A stretch of DNA of 53,479 nt from Cyanobacteria bacterium UBA5018 (GTDB lineage: Bacteria; Cyanobacteriota; Cyanobacteriia; PCC-6307; Cyanobiaceae). This document shows, in pieces, positions 46,419 to 53,479 of this stretch (positions are counted from its first letter, which is position 1; every line of letters starts with the position of its first letter). The notes beneath the pieces were generated by a model. It saw only the letters and a program-made list of their open reading frames with translations, ran no database searches and was not told the DNA's origin. The position numbers and the translations under genes are program-made. The stretch spans positions 8,986-62,464 of the forward strand of contig DGYA01000043.1 of NCBI GenBank assembly GCA_002396505.1. Direction: 5' to 3'.

Positions 46419-48857
46419 ATGGGGGCACTGTTGGCGACCATCCTGGCCGATCTGCCTAACCTTGACGCCCTTGGGCTGGGCAAAGCCTTGACGGTTGTGG
46501 CCGATTCAGCCCCGCCAGCGGTGCTGTTGCTGGATATAGAGGGGATGAAGTGCGGCGGCTGCCTCAGGGCTGTCGAGCAGAAGCTGTTGGCCCAGCCCGG
46601 CGTCCGCCAGGCGAGCGTCAACCTGCTCAGCCGCACCGCCTGGGTGGAGCTCGATGCCGCCTCCTCCACCGACCCCGGTGCTCAATCCCTGGCGGATGCC
46701 CTGGCGGAGGCCTTGGCCGGGCTGGGTTTTGCCGCCCGAGTTCGCGATGCCGAGGAGGCGCCGGCCTCCCGCCGGGAGCGGCTGCGGCAGCGCCACTGGT
46801 GGCAGCAATGGCGCCAACTGCTGGTGGCCCTGGCTCTGCTGCTGGTGTCGGGTTTGGGCCATCTGGCCATGGCGGGCCAGCTGCCCCCGGCCGCCCTTAC
46901 CAGCTTGCTGTCGCACCAGGCCTTCCACGCCCTGGTGGCCAGCCTCGCCCTTGGGCTGCCGGGCCGTCAGATCCTCTGGCGCGGCGCCATCGGGGCGCTT
47001 AAGGGGTTGCCCAGCATGGACACCCTGGTGGGTCTGGGGGTGACCAGTGCCTATCTGGCCAGCTGGCTGGGGTTGCTCTGGCCGGCGGCGGGCTGGCCCT
47101 GCTTCTTCAACGAGCCGGTGATGTTGCTGGGTTTTGTGTTGCTGGGGCGTTTCTTGGAGGAGCGGGCTCGCTACCGCAGCGGCCGCGCCATCGAGCAACT
47201 GGCCCAGCTACAGCCCGATACGGCCCTGCTGCTGCTGGGTGACGAGCCGCCGCGGCCGGTGCGGGTGGGGGGGCTGAGGCCGGGGGATCGGCTGCGGCTG
47301 CTGCCGGGCGATCGGGTGCCGGTGGACGCCCTGGTGCGCGAGGGCAGCTCGGCGCTGGACATCTCGGCCCTCACCGGTGAGCCCTTGCCCCTGGAGGCCA
47401 AGCCGGGCACGGAACTGGCTGCCGGCAGCCTCAATCTGGAGGCCCCCCTGGTGTTGGAGGTGCGCCGCAGCGGTCGCGACAGTGCCGTGGCCCGCATCAT
47501 CCAGCTGGTGGAGCGGGCCCAGAGCCGCAAGGCCCCGATCCAGGGCTTGGCCGATCGGCTGGCCGGGGGCTTCACCTTGGTGGTGTTGGCCCTGGCCTTG
47601 GTTACTTTTTTGTTCTGGTGGTTGTGGGGCGCTCGCCAATGGCCCGCCCTGTTGGTGGCGGCTGGGCACCAACAGGGCCACCTGGGTCTTATTCATGGCG
47701 CCATGGCCCAGGGCGTGATGGCTCAGGGCGCGATTGGGCCAGGGGCGCTCGGGCCGGCGGTTTCGCCGATGGCTCTTGCCCTGCAGCTGGCCATCGCCGT
47801 GCTGGTGGTGGCTTGCCCCTGTGCCCTGGGCTTGGCCACCCCCACGGCCATTGCGGTGGGCATCGGCCAGGCGGCCCGGGCGGGGCTGCTGTTTCGCGGC
47901 GGCGACGCCATCGAGATGGCTGCCGGCCTGCGCAAGCTGCTGTTCGACAAGACCGGCACCCTCACCCTCGGCCGCCCGGTGCTTAGCGCCATTCGGCCCC
48001 AGCCCGGCGTGACGGCTGAGCGGCTGCTGCAGGTGGCCGCAAGCATGGAGGCCGGCAGCCGCCATCCGCTGGCCTTTGCGGTGCTGCAGGAGGCGGAGCG
48101 CCAGGGGCTGGCCCCCTTGCCGGTCAGTGATGGTCGCAGTGTTGCTGGCGCCGGCCTGGAGGGCTGGTTGCAGGGCCAGTTCACCCGGGTCGGTCGACCC
48201 GATTGGGTGGATCTGGCTGGCCAGCCGGGGCCGCCGGCCGACGACGGCGCCACCTGGCTGGCGGTGCGCCAGGGGCCAGAGCTGTTGGGGCTGTTGGCCG
48301 CTGCCGATGCGCTGCGGCCAGATGCCGCAGCTACTTTGACCGCCCTGCGGGCTGAGGGTATGAGCCTGGGGCTGCTCAGCGGCGATAGAGAAGCGGCGGT
48401 GCGGCGCCTCGGCGCCGAGGTGGGGCTGGAGGCCCACGAGCTGGCCTGGTCGCTGACGCCGGAGCAGAAGCTGGAGCGCCTGGGCCAAGACCGCCAGCAC
48501 CGCCCCCTGGCGATGGTGGGCGACGGAATTAATGATGCCCCGGCCCTGGCCGCCGCCGACCTGGGGGTAGCCGTGGGCACCGGTACCCAAATCGCCCAGG
48601 AAACAGCTGATCTAGTGGTGTTGGGCGAGCGCCTCGATGGGCTGCTGCGGGCCCTGGTGATCGCTCGCCGCACCATGGCCAAGGTGCGCCAGAACCTGTT
48701 CTGGGCCTTTGGCTACAACCTGGTGGTGCTGCCGATCGCCGCCGGGGTGTTGCTGCCCGGCTATGGGTTGTTGCTCACCCCTCCCCTGGCGGCGCTGTTG
48801 ATGGCCATCAGTTCGATCACCGTTGTGGTCAATGCCCTGTTGCTTCAAAATGAGTAG
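46419..48857 (+). CDS. P1B-type copper-transporting ATPase
   Basis: The 812-residue protein is a heavy-metal P-type ATPase. It has one N-terminal metal-binding domain (GMKCGGC, Cys45/48), the CPC metal site in transmembrane helix 6 (ACPCALGLATPTA, residues 466-468), the phosphorylation site DKTGTLT (510) and the hinge GDGINDAPALAAADLG. CPC with CxxC indicates Cu(I), as in cyanobacterial CtaA or PacS, which supply plastocyanin and oxidase; which one is not resolvable. The loop before the CPC helix has added His, Met and Gly (GHLGLIHGAMAQGVMAQG). The ATG is only 3 bp from the ycf3 start; a GTG at 46497 is an alternative. tmk overlaps its end by 8 bp. Confidence 0.93.
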   Translation: MGALLATILADLPNLDALGLGKALTVVADSAPPAVLLLDIEGMKCGGCLRAVEQKLLAQPGVRQASVNLLSRTAWVELDAASSTDPGAQSLADALAEALAGLGFAARVRDAEEAPASRRERLRQRHWWQQWRQLLVALALLLVSGLGHLAMAGQLPPAALTSLLSHQAFHALVASLALGLPGRQILWRGAIGALKGLPSMDTLVGLGVTSAYLASWLGLLWPAAGWPCFFNEPVMLLGFVLLGRFLEERARYRSGRAIEQLAQLQPDTALLLLGDEPPRPVRVGGLRPGDRLRLLPGDRVPVDALVREGSSALDISALTGEPLPLEAKPGTELAAGSLNLEAPLVLEVRRSGRDSAVARIIQLVERAQSRKAPIQGLADRLAGGFTLVVLALALVTFLFWWLWGARQWPALLVAAGHQQGHLGLIHGAMAQGVMAQGAIGPGALGPAVSPMALALQLAIAVLVVACPCALGLATPTAIAVGIGQAARAGLLFRGGDAIEMAAGLRKLLFDKTGTLTLGRPVLSAIRPQPGVTAERLLQVAASMEAGSRHPLAFAVLQEAERQGLAPLPVSDGRSVAGAGLEGWLQGQFTRVGRPDWVDLAGQPGPPADDGATWLAVRQGPELLGLLAAADALRPDAAATLTALRAEGMSLGLLSGDREAAVRRLGAEVGLEAHELAWSLTPEQKLERLGQDRQHRPLAMVGDGINDAPALAAADLGVAVGTGTQIAQETADLVVLGERLDGLLRALVIARRTMAKVRQNLFWAFGYNLVVLPIAAGVLLPGYGLLLTPPLAALLMAISSITVVVNALLLQNE

Positions 48858-49584
48858 CCAAGCGCCTGAGCCCCAGGCTCAGCTCCGCTCCAGGGGACGC
48901 TTCCTGGTGCTGGAGGGCATCGATGGCTGCGGCAAGACCACCCAGCTGCGGGCCCTGGCCGCCTGGCTGCCCGGCAGTGGCCTGCTGCCGCCTGGCGCCG
49001 AGCTGATAGTGACCCGCGAACCGGGCGGCACGGCCCTGGGCTTGGCCCTGCGCCAGTTGTTGCTCGAGCCTCCGGCCGCCGCGGCGCCTAGCCCCACCGC
49101 CGAGCTGCTGCTCTATGCCGCCGATCGCGCCCAGCACGTGGAGCGCCGTATCGGCCCGGCCCTGGCGGCGGGCCACTGGGTGCTTAGCGATCGCTACACC
49201 GGTTCCACGGCCGCCTATCAGGGCTATGGCCGCGGCCTCGATCTTGGATTGATCGCCCAGTTGGAACAGCTGGCCACCTCTGGGCTGGAGCCCGATCTCT
49301 CCCTCTGGTTAGACCTGCCCCTGGCCGATTCGCTGCGGCGCCGGGGCCATCGGCCCGCCGACCGCATCGAGGCGGCCGGCGAGACCTTCATGGCTCGGGT
49401 GGCGGCCGGTTTTGCGGCCCTGGCCGAGCAGCGCCGCTGGTGGCGCATCGATGCCACGGCACCAGAGGCGGCCGTGAGTTTGGCCTGCCAGCAGGCTCTG
49501 GCGCAGTTAGGGGCAGGGCCTGGCTTGCCTGCTCGGCAGCTGCCTGGGATTGTGCTGCCTGGGGGGCTGCTGGGCGATGGCTGA
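48850..49584 (+). CDS. tmk: Thymidylate kinase
   Basis: Tmk phosphorylates dTMP to dTDP. The 244-residue protein has the P-loop EGIDGCGKT (22-30), TREPGGT, the DRY signature in LSDRYTGSTAAYQGYGRGLD, and the LID region DLPLADSLRRRGHRPADRIE. The ATG at 48850 overlaps the ATPase end by 8 bp, and holB begins 8 bp before its stop, so ATPase-tmk-holB appear translationally linked. The C-terminal 35 residues are Pro/Leu/Gly-rich and extend past the usual end. Confidence 0.95.
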   Translation: MSSQAPEPQAQLRSRGRFLVLEGIDGCGKTTQLRALAAWLPGSGLLPPGAELIVTREPGGTALGLALRQLLLEPPAAAAPSPTAELLLYAADRAQHVERRIGPALAAGHWVLSDRYTGSTAAYQGYGRGLDLGLIAQLEQLATSGLEPDLSLWLDLPLADSLRRRGHRPADRIEAAGETFMARVAAGFAALAEQRRWWRIDATAPEAAVSLACQQALAQLGAGPGLPARQLPGIVLPGGLLGDG

Positions 49585-50650
49585 GCTGTTCGCCGATCTG
49601 CTGGGCCAGGAGCGGGCGGTGGCCCTGCTGCAGGCGGCGATCGTGCAGCGACGCTTGGCGCCCGCCTATCTGCTGGCCGGTCCCGAGGGGGTGGGGCGCA
49701 GCTTGGCGGCCCTGCGGTTTTTAGAGGGCGTATTGGCTGGGCCCGGTGGCAGTGCCCATGAACGCCGGCGCCTGGCGGAGGGCAACCATCCCGATCTGCT
49801 CTGGATGGAGCCCACCTACAGCGATAAGGGGGAGCTGATCCCCGCCTCCAAGGCGGAGGCACTGGGCGTTAATCGCCGCACGCTGCCCCAGATGCGCCTG
49901 GAGCAGATTCGGGAGGTTTCGCGCTTCCTGGCCCGGCGGCCGGTGGAGGCCCCGGGCTGTTTGGTGGTGTTGGAGGGGGTGGAGGCGATGGCGGAGGGCG
50001 CCGCCAATGCCCTGCTCAAAACCCTGGAAGAGCCTGGTGCTGGCTTGATTCTGTTGATCACTGCCGCGCCGGAGCAGCTGTTGGGCACGATTCGCTCCCG
50101 TTGTCAGCAGATTCCCTTCATGCGCCTGGCCCCTGGGCCGCTGCAGGCGGTGCTGCAACGCTGCGCGGCAGAGCGGCCGCTTCTCTCAGGCCCCCTCTCA
50201 GGCCCCCTCTCAGGCCCCCAGTCCGACGCCCAGGCCGACGCCCAGGCCGACCACCAGCCAGACCTCCAGTCAGAACACCAGCCTGATTCTGCGCAAGCCG
50301 ATCCCGCGGAGCTGCTGGAGTTGGCGGCCGGTTCGCCAGGGGCCCTGCTGCGCCATCGCCGCCAGTGGCGGGCCCTGCCCCTGGGCATGGGAGAGCGGCT
50401 TATGGGCCTGGCGCCGGAGCCCCTGGCGGCCCTGGAGCTGGCTCGGGAACTCAGCGAGCTGCTCGATGGCGAGCAGCAGCTGTGGTTGATCGATTGGTGG
50501 CAGCTCGCCCTCTGGCGCCGCTATGCGGATCCCCTGCCCTTGCGGCGGCTGGAGCGGCTGCGCCAGCAGTTGCGGGCCTACGTGCAGCCCAGGCTGGCCT
50601 GGGAGGTGGCGCTGCTGGATCTAGCTCAGCTGGCTTCGGGGCGGGCTTGA
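49577..50650 (+). CDS. holB: DNA polymerase III delta' subunit
   Basis: HolB is the delta' part of the clamp loader. The 357-residue protein begins MAELFADLLGQERAVALLQAAI, with a degenerate P-loop GPEGVGRS, the EGVEAMAEGAANALLKTLEEPG block with the sensor region, and LLGTIRSRCQQIPF. Delta' does not hydrolyse ATP, so the degenerate loop is expected. A repeat-rich linker lies between about residues 200 and 240: three LSGP units, then DAQA, DAQA, DHQP, DLQS, EHQP. The ATG overlaps tmk by 8 bp. Its end overlaps the convergent rpaA by 25 bp. Confidence 0.93.
   Translation: MAELFADLLGQERAVALLQAAIVQRRLAPAYLLAGPEGVGRSLAALRFLEGVLAGPGGSAHERRRLAEGNHPDLLWMEPTYSDKGELIPASKAEALGVNRRTLPQMRLEQIREVSRFLARRPVEAPGCLVVLEGVEAMAEGAANALLKTLEEPGAGLILLITAAPEQLLGTIRSRCQQIPFMRLAPGPLQAVLQRCAAERPLLSGPLSGPLSGPQSDAQADAQADHQPDLQSEHQPDSAQADPAELLELAAGSPGALLRHRRQWRALPLGMGERLMGLAPEPLAALELARELSELLDGEQQLWLIDWWQLALWRRYADPLPLRRLERLRQQLRAYVQPRLAWEVALLDLAQLASGRA
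50183..50296 (+). repeat. Two adjacent 12-bp tandem repeat arrays in holB
   Basis: First array: CTCTCAGGCCCC three times exactly (50183-50194, 50195-50206, 50207-50218), coding LSGP. Second array: from 50225, two exact copies of GACGCCCAGGCC (50225-50248) then four diverging copies to 50296. All stay in frame. Confidence 0.92.
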
Positions 50651-51387
50651 CGCACCAGCGGAATTAGCTGGGCGAGCTGCTCGTCGCTGGGCAGTTCCAG
50701 GCAGTAGCCGGCGCCGTAGACGGTCTTGATGAAGCGTGGTTTGCGCGGATCTGGTTCCAGCTTGGTGCGCAGGTGGCGCACATGCACCCGGATGGTCTCG
50801 ATGTCGTCGTCGGGTTCATAGCCCCACACCTCCTTGAGGATCAGCGGCGGAGAAACCGTTTGGCCATGGCGCTGCAGCAGGCAGTGCAGCAATTCAAATT
50901 CCAGGTGGGTTAGCCGCACCGGCTGGTCGAACCAGATGGCTTCGAAGCGCTCGGGCACCAGGGTGAGGCAGCCGTAACTGAGGATTTCTTGCTGGCTGTT
51001 GACCAGGGGGGGGCGATCACAACGCCTTAGCAGCGCCTTGACGCGGGCCATCAGCTCTTCGAGATCGAAGGGCTTGGCCAGGTAGTCGTCGGCGCCGGAG
51101 TTGAAGCCGCTCACCTTGTCTTTGGTATCGCCCAGGGCGGTGAGCATCAGCACTGGAATGCGGGCGGTGCGCTCGTCGCGGCGCAACCGCTGGCAGATGG
51201 TGAGGCCATCCACCTTGGGCAGCATCAGATCGAGCAGGATCACGTCCGGCAGCAGCTGCATGGCCAGGGCTTGGCCCTTGATGCCGTCTTCGGCCCAGTG
51301 CACGTCAAGGCCACCATGCTCCAGGTGGCGGGCCACCAGCTGGCGCATGTCGCCATCGTCTTCGATCAGCAGAACACAGGGTTTCAT
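50626..51387 (-). CDS. rpaA: OmpR-type response regulator RpaA
   Basis: RpaA is the output regulator of the circadian clock in cyanobacteria, phosphorylated by SasA, and also affects phycobilisome coupling. The 253-residue protein has the receiver acids around D10-D11, phosphorylation site D53 (ILLDLMLPKVDGLTICQRLRRDER), and lysine in YLAKPFD. The OmpR domain ends in FIKTVYGAGYCLELPS. The DNA-binding motif includes KEVWGYEPDDDIETIRVHVRHLRTKL. Sequence and length match RpaA. The ATG is at 51385-51387; ten more upstream residues are open but not family-like. Its end overlaps holB by 25 bp. Confidence 0.94.
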   Translation of the reverse strand: MKPCVLLIEDDGDMRQLVARHLEHGGLDVHWAEDGIKGQALAMQLLPDVILLDLMLPKVDGLTICQRLRRDERTARIPVLMLTALGDTKDKVSGFNSGADDYLAKPFDLEELMARVKALLRRCDRPPLVNSQQEILSYGCLTLVPERFEAIWFDQPVRLTHLEFELLHCLLQRHGQTVSPPLILKEVWGYEPDDDIETIRVHVRHLRTKLEPDPRKPRFIKTVYGAGYCLELPSDEQLAQLIPLVRQARPEAS

Positions 51388-51950
51388 GGATGCGGGTGAT
51401 GGATCCACCAGGACCACTGGCGATGCATGCTCTGGGCATTGTTACGCCTCGGCAGGGCCCCGGTCACCCGCTGCGATCGGGGCCAGCCCGTCCGTGATCC
51501 CGGCTGCCTGGGGAGGGGGGAATTCGCATCCATATAGAGGGACCAGCTGGCAGTCGCTGGAAGCAATTCACCGCAGATGTGCAGCGTCATCGCCGAGACG
51601 AACTAGAGAGCTTGGACGGCTGTTTCAATTTTTTAGTTAATTTATTTGTTGTGATCCCCGGGGCCGCTCCCCTCCCCGTCCCATCTGCGGGCTGTTGGCG
51701 CCGAGGCTGTTTGGCTGCCTAGTTAGCTAGATGGCTGGATGGCTGGCTGCCTGGCTGGCTGGCCGGTTATCTGCGCAGATGGGCTTTGGAGGTGGCAAAA
51801 ACGCAATTCTGCAGATTTATGCAAAAAATTGCCGGCCTGGCTAGTTAAAAAGCAGCGCCGCTTCAGGCAGCTGAGTCGCTTCAGGAAGCCGCCTCAAAAC
51901 AGCAGGCTAAAAAAAAGCAGCCCAAAGGGCTGCTACAGAAAATTGAAAGA
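51388..51950. other. Long region upstream of rpaA, no supported gene
   Basis: About 560 bp lies between the rpaA start and tRNA-Asn. It should hold the rpaA promoter and 5' leader. A run of CTGG/CTGGATGG-type repeats is at 51726-51766. AT-rich DNA near 51625-51655 is a possible promoter. The tRNA terminator is at 51908-51934. A 90-codon plus-strand frame (51739-52011) runs into the tRNA and is spurious. Confidence 0.5.
51908..51934 (-). terminator. Rho-independent terminator of tRNA-Asn
   Basis: Read on the minus strand, AGCAGCCC (51927-51934 complement), a 3-nt loop and GGGCTGCT (51916-51923 complement) form an 8-bp stem followed by a run of seven to eight T. It lies 17 bp after the tRNA. 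Confidence 0.88.
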
Positions 51951-52022
51951 CTCCCCGGGCGGGATTCGAACCTGCGACCAATCGGTTAACAGCCGATCGC
52001 TCTACCGCTGAGCTACCGAGGA
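51951..52022 (-). tRNA. tRNA-Asn (anticodon GTT)
   Basis: The 72-nt minus-strand sequence folds as a cloverleaf: acceptor TCCTCGG with CCGGGGA, D-loop AGCTCAGCGGTAGAGC, anticodon stem-loop CGGCTGTTAACCG with GTT at the centre, and T-loop GGTTCGAATCC. The discriminator base is G as in other tRNA-Asn. CCA is not encoded. A terminator follows. Confidence 0.96.
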
Positions 52023-52038
52023 ATGCGGTGTTCAGAGG

Positions 52039-52737
52039 TTACCTGTTGGCCCCGCCGGCCTGCAAGGGGTCCAGCCGCTGAGCCAGGGAGGCCCCCGGTT
52101 GCCAGTCCCCCACCTGACCCCGCTCCATCAGCGCCGCCCCGTCGCAGCGCTGCAGTTCCTCGAGGCGGTGTGTGATCCAGAGGGCGCAGAGCGGTCGCTC
52201 CCCGGCGTGGCAAAGCCGGTGGATCAGGTCCAGCACCTCCTGCTGGCTGTCGGGATCGAGCAGGGCGGTGGGTTCATCGAGCAGCAGCAGCTCGCTGCCC
52301 CTGGCCAGGGCGCCGGCAATCGCCAACCGCTGCTTCTGGCCGCCGCTGAGGGTGTGGATGGGCCTGGATTCCAGGCCAGCCAGGCCCACCTGGTCCAGCA
52401 GCTGCCTCACCCGCGCCGCTGCCGCCCTCGCACTCAGGTCTTCGGGTAGGCCCAGTCTCAGGTCGCTGCCGCAGCTGGGCAGCAGCAGTTGGTGATCTGG
52501 GTTTTGGAACACCAGGGCGGCCCGGCCGGCGATTTGGATGCTGCCGGCGCTGGGTTGCAGCAGACCGGCAATTAAACGCAGCAGGGTGCTTTTGCCACTG
52601 CCATTGCGGCCCAGCAGCATCCACAGGCCTGGGCGCGGGATTTGCAGGCTGCAGCTCTCCAGGGGCCTGCAGCCATTGGGCCAGCTGAACGCCAGTCGCT
52701 CAACGCGGAGAGGGGAAGCGGCGGCCAAGCCAGCCAA
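52039..52737 (-). CDS. ABC transporter ATP-binding protein (CbiO/EcfA-like)
   Basis: The 232-residue protein has Walker A LLGRNGSGKSTLL (about 42-54), the Q-loop in VFQNPDHQLLLPSCGSD, signature TLSGGQKQRLAIAGAL, Walker B LLLLDEPTALLDP and the switch WITHRLEEL. The FQNPDHQ wording is typical of cobalt/ECF-type ATPases, which couple to vitamin or metal transporters. No transmembrane partner lies next to it, so substrate is unknown. It follows the UPF0367 gene by 1 bp, and its stop is 17 bp from tRNA-Asn. Confidence 0.88.
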   Translation of the reverse strand: MAGLAAASPLRVERLAFSWPNGCRPLESCSLQIPRPGLWMLLGRNGSGKSTLLRLIAGLLQPSAGSIQIAGRAALVFQNPDHQLLLPSCGSDLRLGLPEDLSARAAAARVRQLLDQVGLAGLESRPIHTLSGGQKQRLAIAGALARGSELLLLDEPTALLDPDSQQEVLDLIHRLCHAGERPLCALWITHRLEELQRCDGAALMERGQVGDWQPGASLAQRLDPLQAGGANR

Positions 52738-52738
52738 C

Positions 52739-53002
52739 TCAGCTCTCGAGGCTGAAGCCAGGACGCTTGCCGCCGCCGCCAGCGGCAGATTTCTCGTAAA
52801 CCTGCACCGCTACCAATTCACTGCTGAGCAGGCTGATGCGCTTGTGCTCCTCCTTTTCGCAATGGAGGTCCAGCACCCTGGGGCTGCCGGTTTCCAGCAC
52901 CTGCTTCAGTTCGGCATAGAGGGCCTGGGCATCGCTTAGCTCCTTGCGCTGCACGGCAACGGGCATCGGGCTGAGCCGGATCGAGAGCTCGACGACGTAC
53001 AT
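52739..53002 (-). CDS. UPF0367 family protein
   Basis: The 87-residue protein begins MYVVELSIRLSPMPVAVQRKE, then has DAQALYAELKQVLETGSPRVLDLHCEKEEHKR and ends in VQVYEKSAAGGGGKRPGFSLES. This matches the small cyanobacterial/plastid UPF0367 family of unknown function. I chose the ATG at 53000-53002; an upstream GTG/ATG adds eight residues not seen in the family. The stop is 1 bp from the ABC ATPase start, suggesting one transcript. It diverges from psbD with 152 bp between starts. Confidence 0.88.
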   Translation of the reverse strand: MYVVELSIRLSPMPVAVQRKELSDAQALYAELKQVLETGSPRVLDLHCEKEEHKRISLLSSELVAVQVYEKSAAGGGGKRPGFSLES

Positions 53003-53092
53003 GAAAGCTCGCTGAGACCAACCCACTCTGGCGTTCCGAGCCCCAGGTCAGGGCTTGCTGTAGGCATTTCTGCTCAATCCATCCGCTTGGGC

Positions 53093-53123
53093 TTGCACGG
53101 CAAGCGCCGCAACCGCCTACGAT
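53093..53123 (+). promoter_or_regulatory. Candidate psbD promoter
   Basis: TTGCAC (53093-53098) and TACGAT (53118-53123) are separated by 19 bp and lie 31 bp before the psbD ATG. The spacing is slightly long, and the call is by pattern only. The start codon has no strong Shine-Dalgarno sequence nearby. Confidence 0.35.
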
Positions 53124-53154
53124 CGCAACGTAACGCTTCATTAAGCCCGCTCTC

Positions 53155-53479
53155 ATGACGATCGCTCTAGGGCGCGCGCCACAACGGGGATGGTTCGACG
53201 TCCTCGATGACTGGCTCAAGCGCGACCGCTTTGTTTTTGTTGGCTGGTCCGGGTTGCTGCTGTTCCCCACCGCCTATCTGGCGCTTGGCGGCTGGCTCAC
53301 CGGCACCACCTTCGCCACCTCCTGGTACACCCACGGCATCGCCAGTTCCTACCTGGAGGGCTGCAACTTCCTTACCGCCGCCGTCAGCACCCCCGCTGAC
53401 GCCATGGGCCACAGCCTGCTGCTGCTCTGGGGCCCCGAGGCCCAAGGCGACTTCGTGCGCTGGGTTCAGCTGGGCGGCC
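53155..53479 (+). CDS. psbD: Photosystem II D2 protein (5' part, cut by window end)
   Basis: D2 is one of the two reaction-centre core proteins of photosystem II on thylakoids. The first 108 residues are present. They begin MTIALGRAPQRGWFDVLDDW and continue through the first helix (FVFVGWSGLLLFPTAYLALGGW) to SSYLEGCNFLTAAVSTPADAMGHSLLLLWGPEAQGDFVRW. The sequence then reads Val-Gln-Leu-Gly-Gly, where most D2 sequences have Cys-Gln-Leu/Ile-Gly-Gly. The remaining two thirds lie outside the window. It is divergent from the UPF0367 gene. psbC would be expected to follow. Confidence 0.97.
   Translation, partial: MTIALGRAPQRGWFDVLDDWLKRDRFVFVGWSGLLLFPTAYLALGGWLTGTTFATSWYTHGIASSYLEGCNFLTAAVSTPADAMGHSLLLLWGPEAQGDFVRWVQLGG

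Noticed and set aside
50620..50655. holB/rpaA tail overlap as a regulatory element
   Set aside because: A 25-bp overlap of convergent genes is common in compact genomes and shows no hairpin or conserved motif here.
51739..52011. 90-codon plus-strand frame running into tRNA-Asn
   Set aside because: It overlaps the tRNA and its terminator; composition is unlike a protein and no start signal is visible.
1..53479. CRISPR array
   Set aside because: No run of 25-40-bp repeats with unique spacers was seen; the RTX and 20-bp arrays have no spacer pattern.

Overview
The window is a 53.5-kb piece of a GC-rich picocyanobacterial chromosome (Synechococcus/Cyanobium type). It carries genes for chlorophyll synthesis (chlM), photosystems (psbD start, ycf3, ycf34), the cyanobacterial NDH-1 complex (ndhA-I-G-E, ndhD, ndhF, ndhM), carotenoids (crtP/pds, crtB) and the regulators RpaA, RpaB, RbcR and a PedR-like protein. 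Genes are tightly packed, many overlap by 4 to 20 bp, and TTG or GTG starts are common. I see no rRNA, CRISPR, prophage or intact insertion sequence. The only mobile trace is a 110-bp MITE-like element.

Layout. 0.2-3.2 kb: a minus-strand run nagA, chlM, 3-hydroxyisobutyrate-type dehydrogenase. 3.2-9.6 kb: purE, an AI-2E-family permease, cysC, a SUI1-type factor, trpB, hrcA and a rhodanese. 9.6-18.8 kb, plus strand: DUF3352 protein, sixA, gltA, ndhAIGE, nadK, a CYTH protein and metF, with a small minus-strand LuxR-type gene before metF. 19-26.7 kb, minus strand: a nucleotidyltransferase (CugP-like), scpA, a LapA-like membrane protein, ndhD, ndhF and an NnrU-family protein. 26.7-31.7 kb: rbcR, a DUF3172 protein, ndhM, crtP and crtB. 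31.8-37.8 kb, minus strand: a 950-residue RTX-repeat metalloprotease, an alpha/beta hydrolase, an RRM protein and cca. 37.8-39.4 kb, plus strand: ycf34-tsaB-ydcF. 39.3-44.2 kb, minus strand: rpaB-plsX-fabH-fabD-plsC, read as one overlapping operon. 44.3-53.5 kb: radA, ycf3, a copper-type P-ATPase, tmk, holB, rpaA, tRNA-Asn, an ABC ATPase, a UPF0367 protein and the start of psbD.

Most of the content is ordinary core genome whose parts fit together: electron transport (NDH-1, D2, PSI assembly), pigments, lipid synthesis and the regulators that adjust them to light and carbon. The most unusual property is the number of short, nearly perfect tandem repeats in gene starts, linkers, stop-codon regions and upstream regions: sixA, holB, cca, the DUF3172 gene, the dehydrogenase, the hrcA upstream region, the trpB upstream region and the RTX gene. 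Several fall inside highly conserved housekeeping genes. I found no convincing new multi-gene system. The best leads are the MITE-like element, the repeat expansions, the perfect 19-bp hairpin at tsaB/ydcF, and the coupling of rpaB to fatty acid and phospholipid genes.
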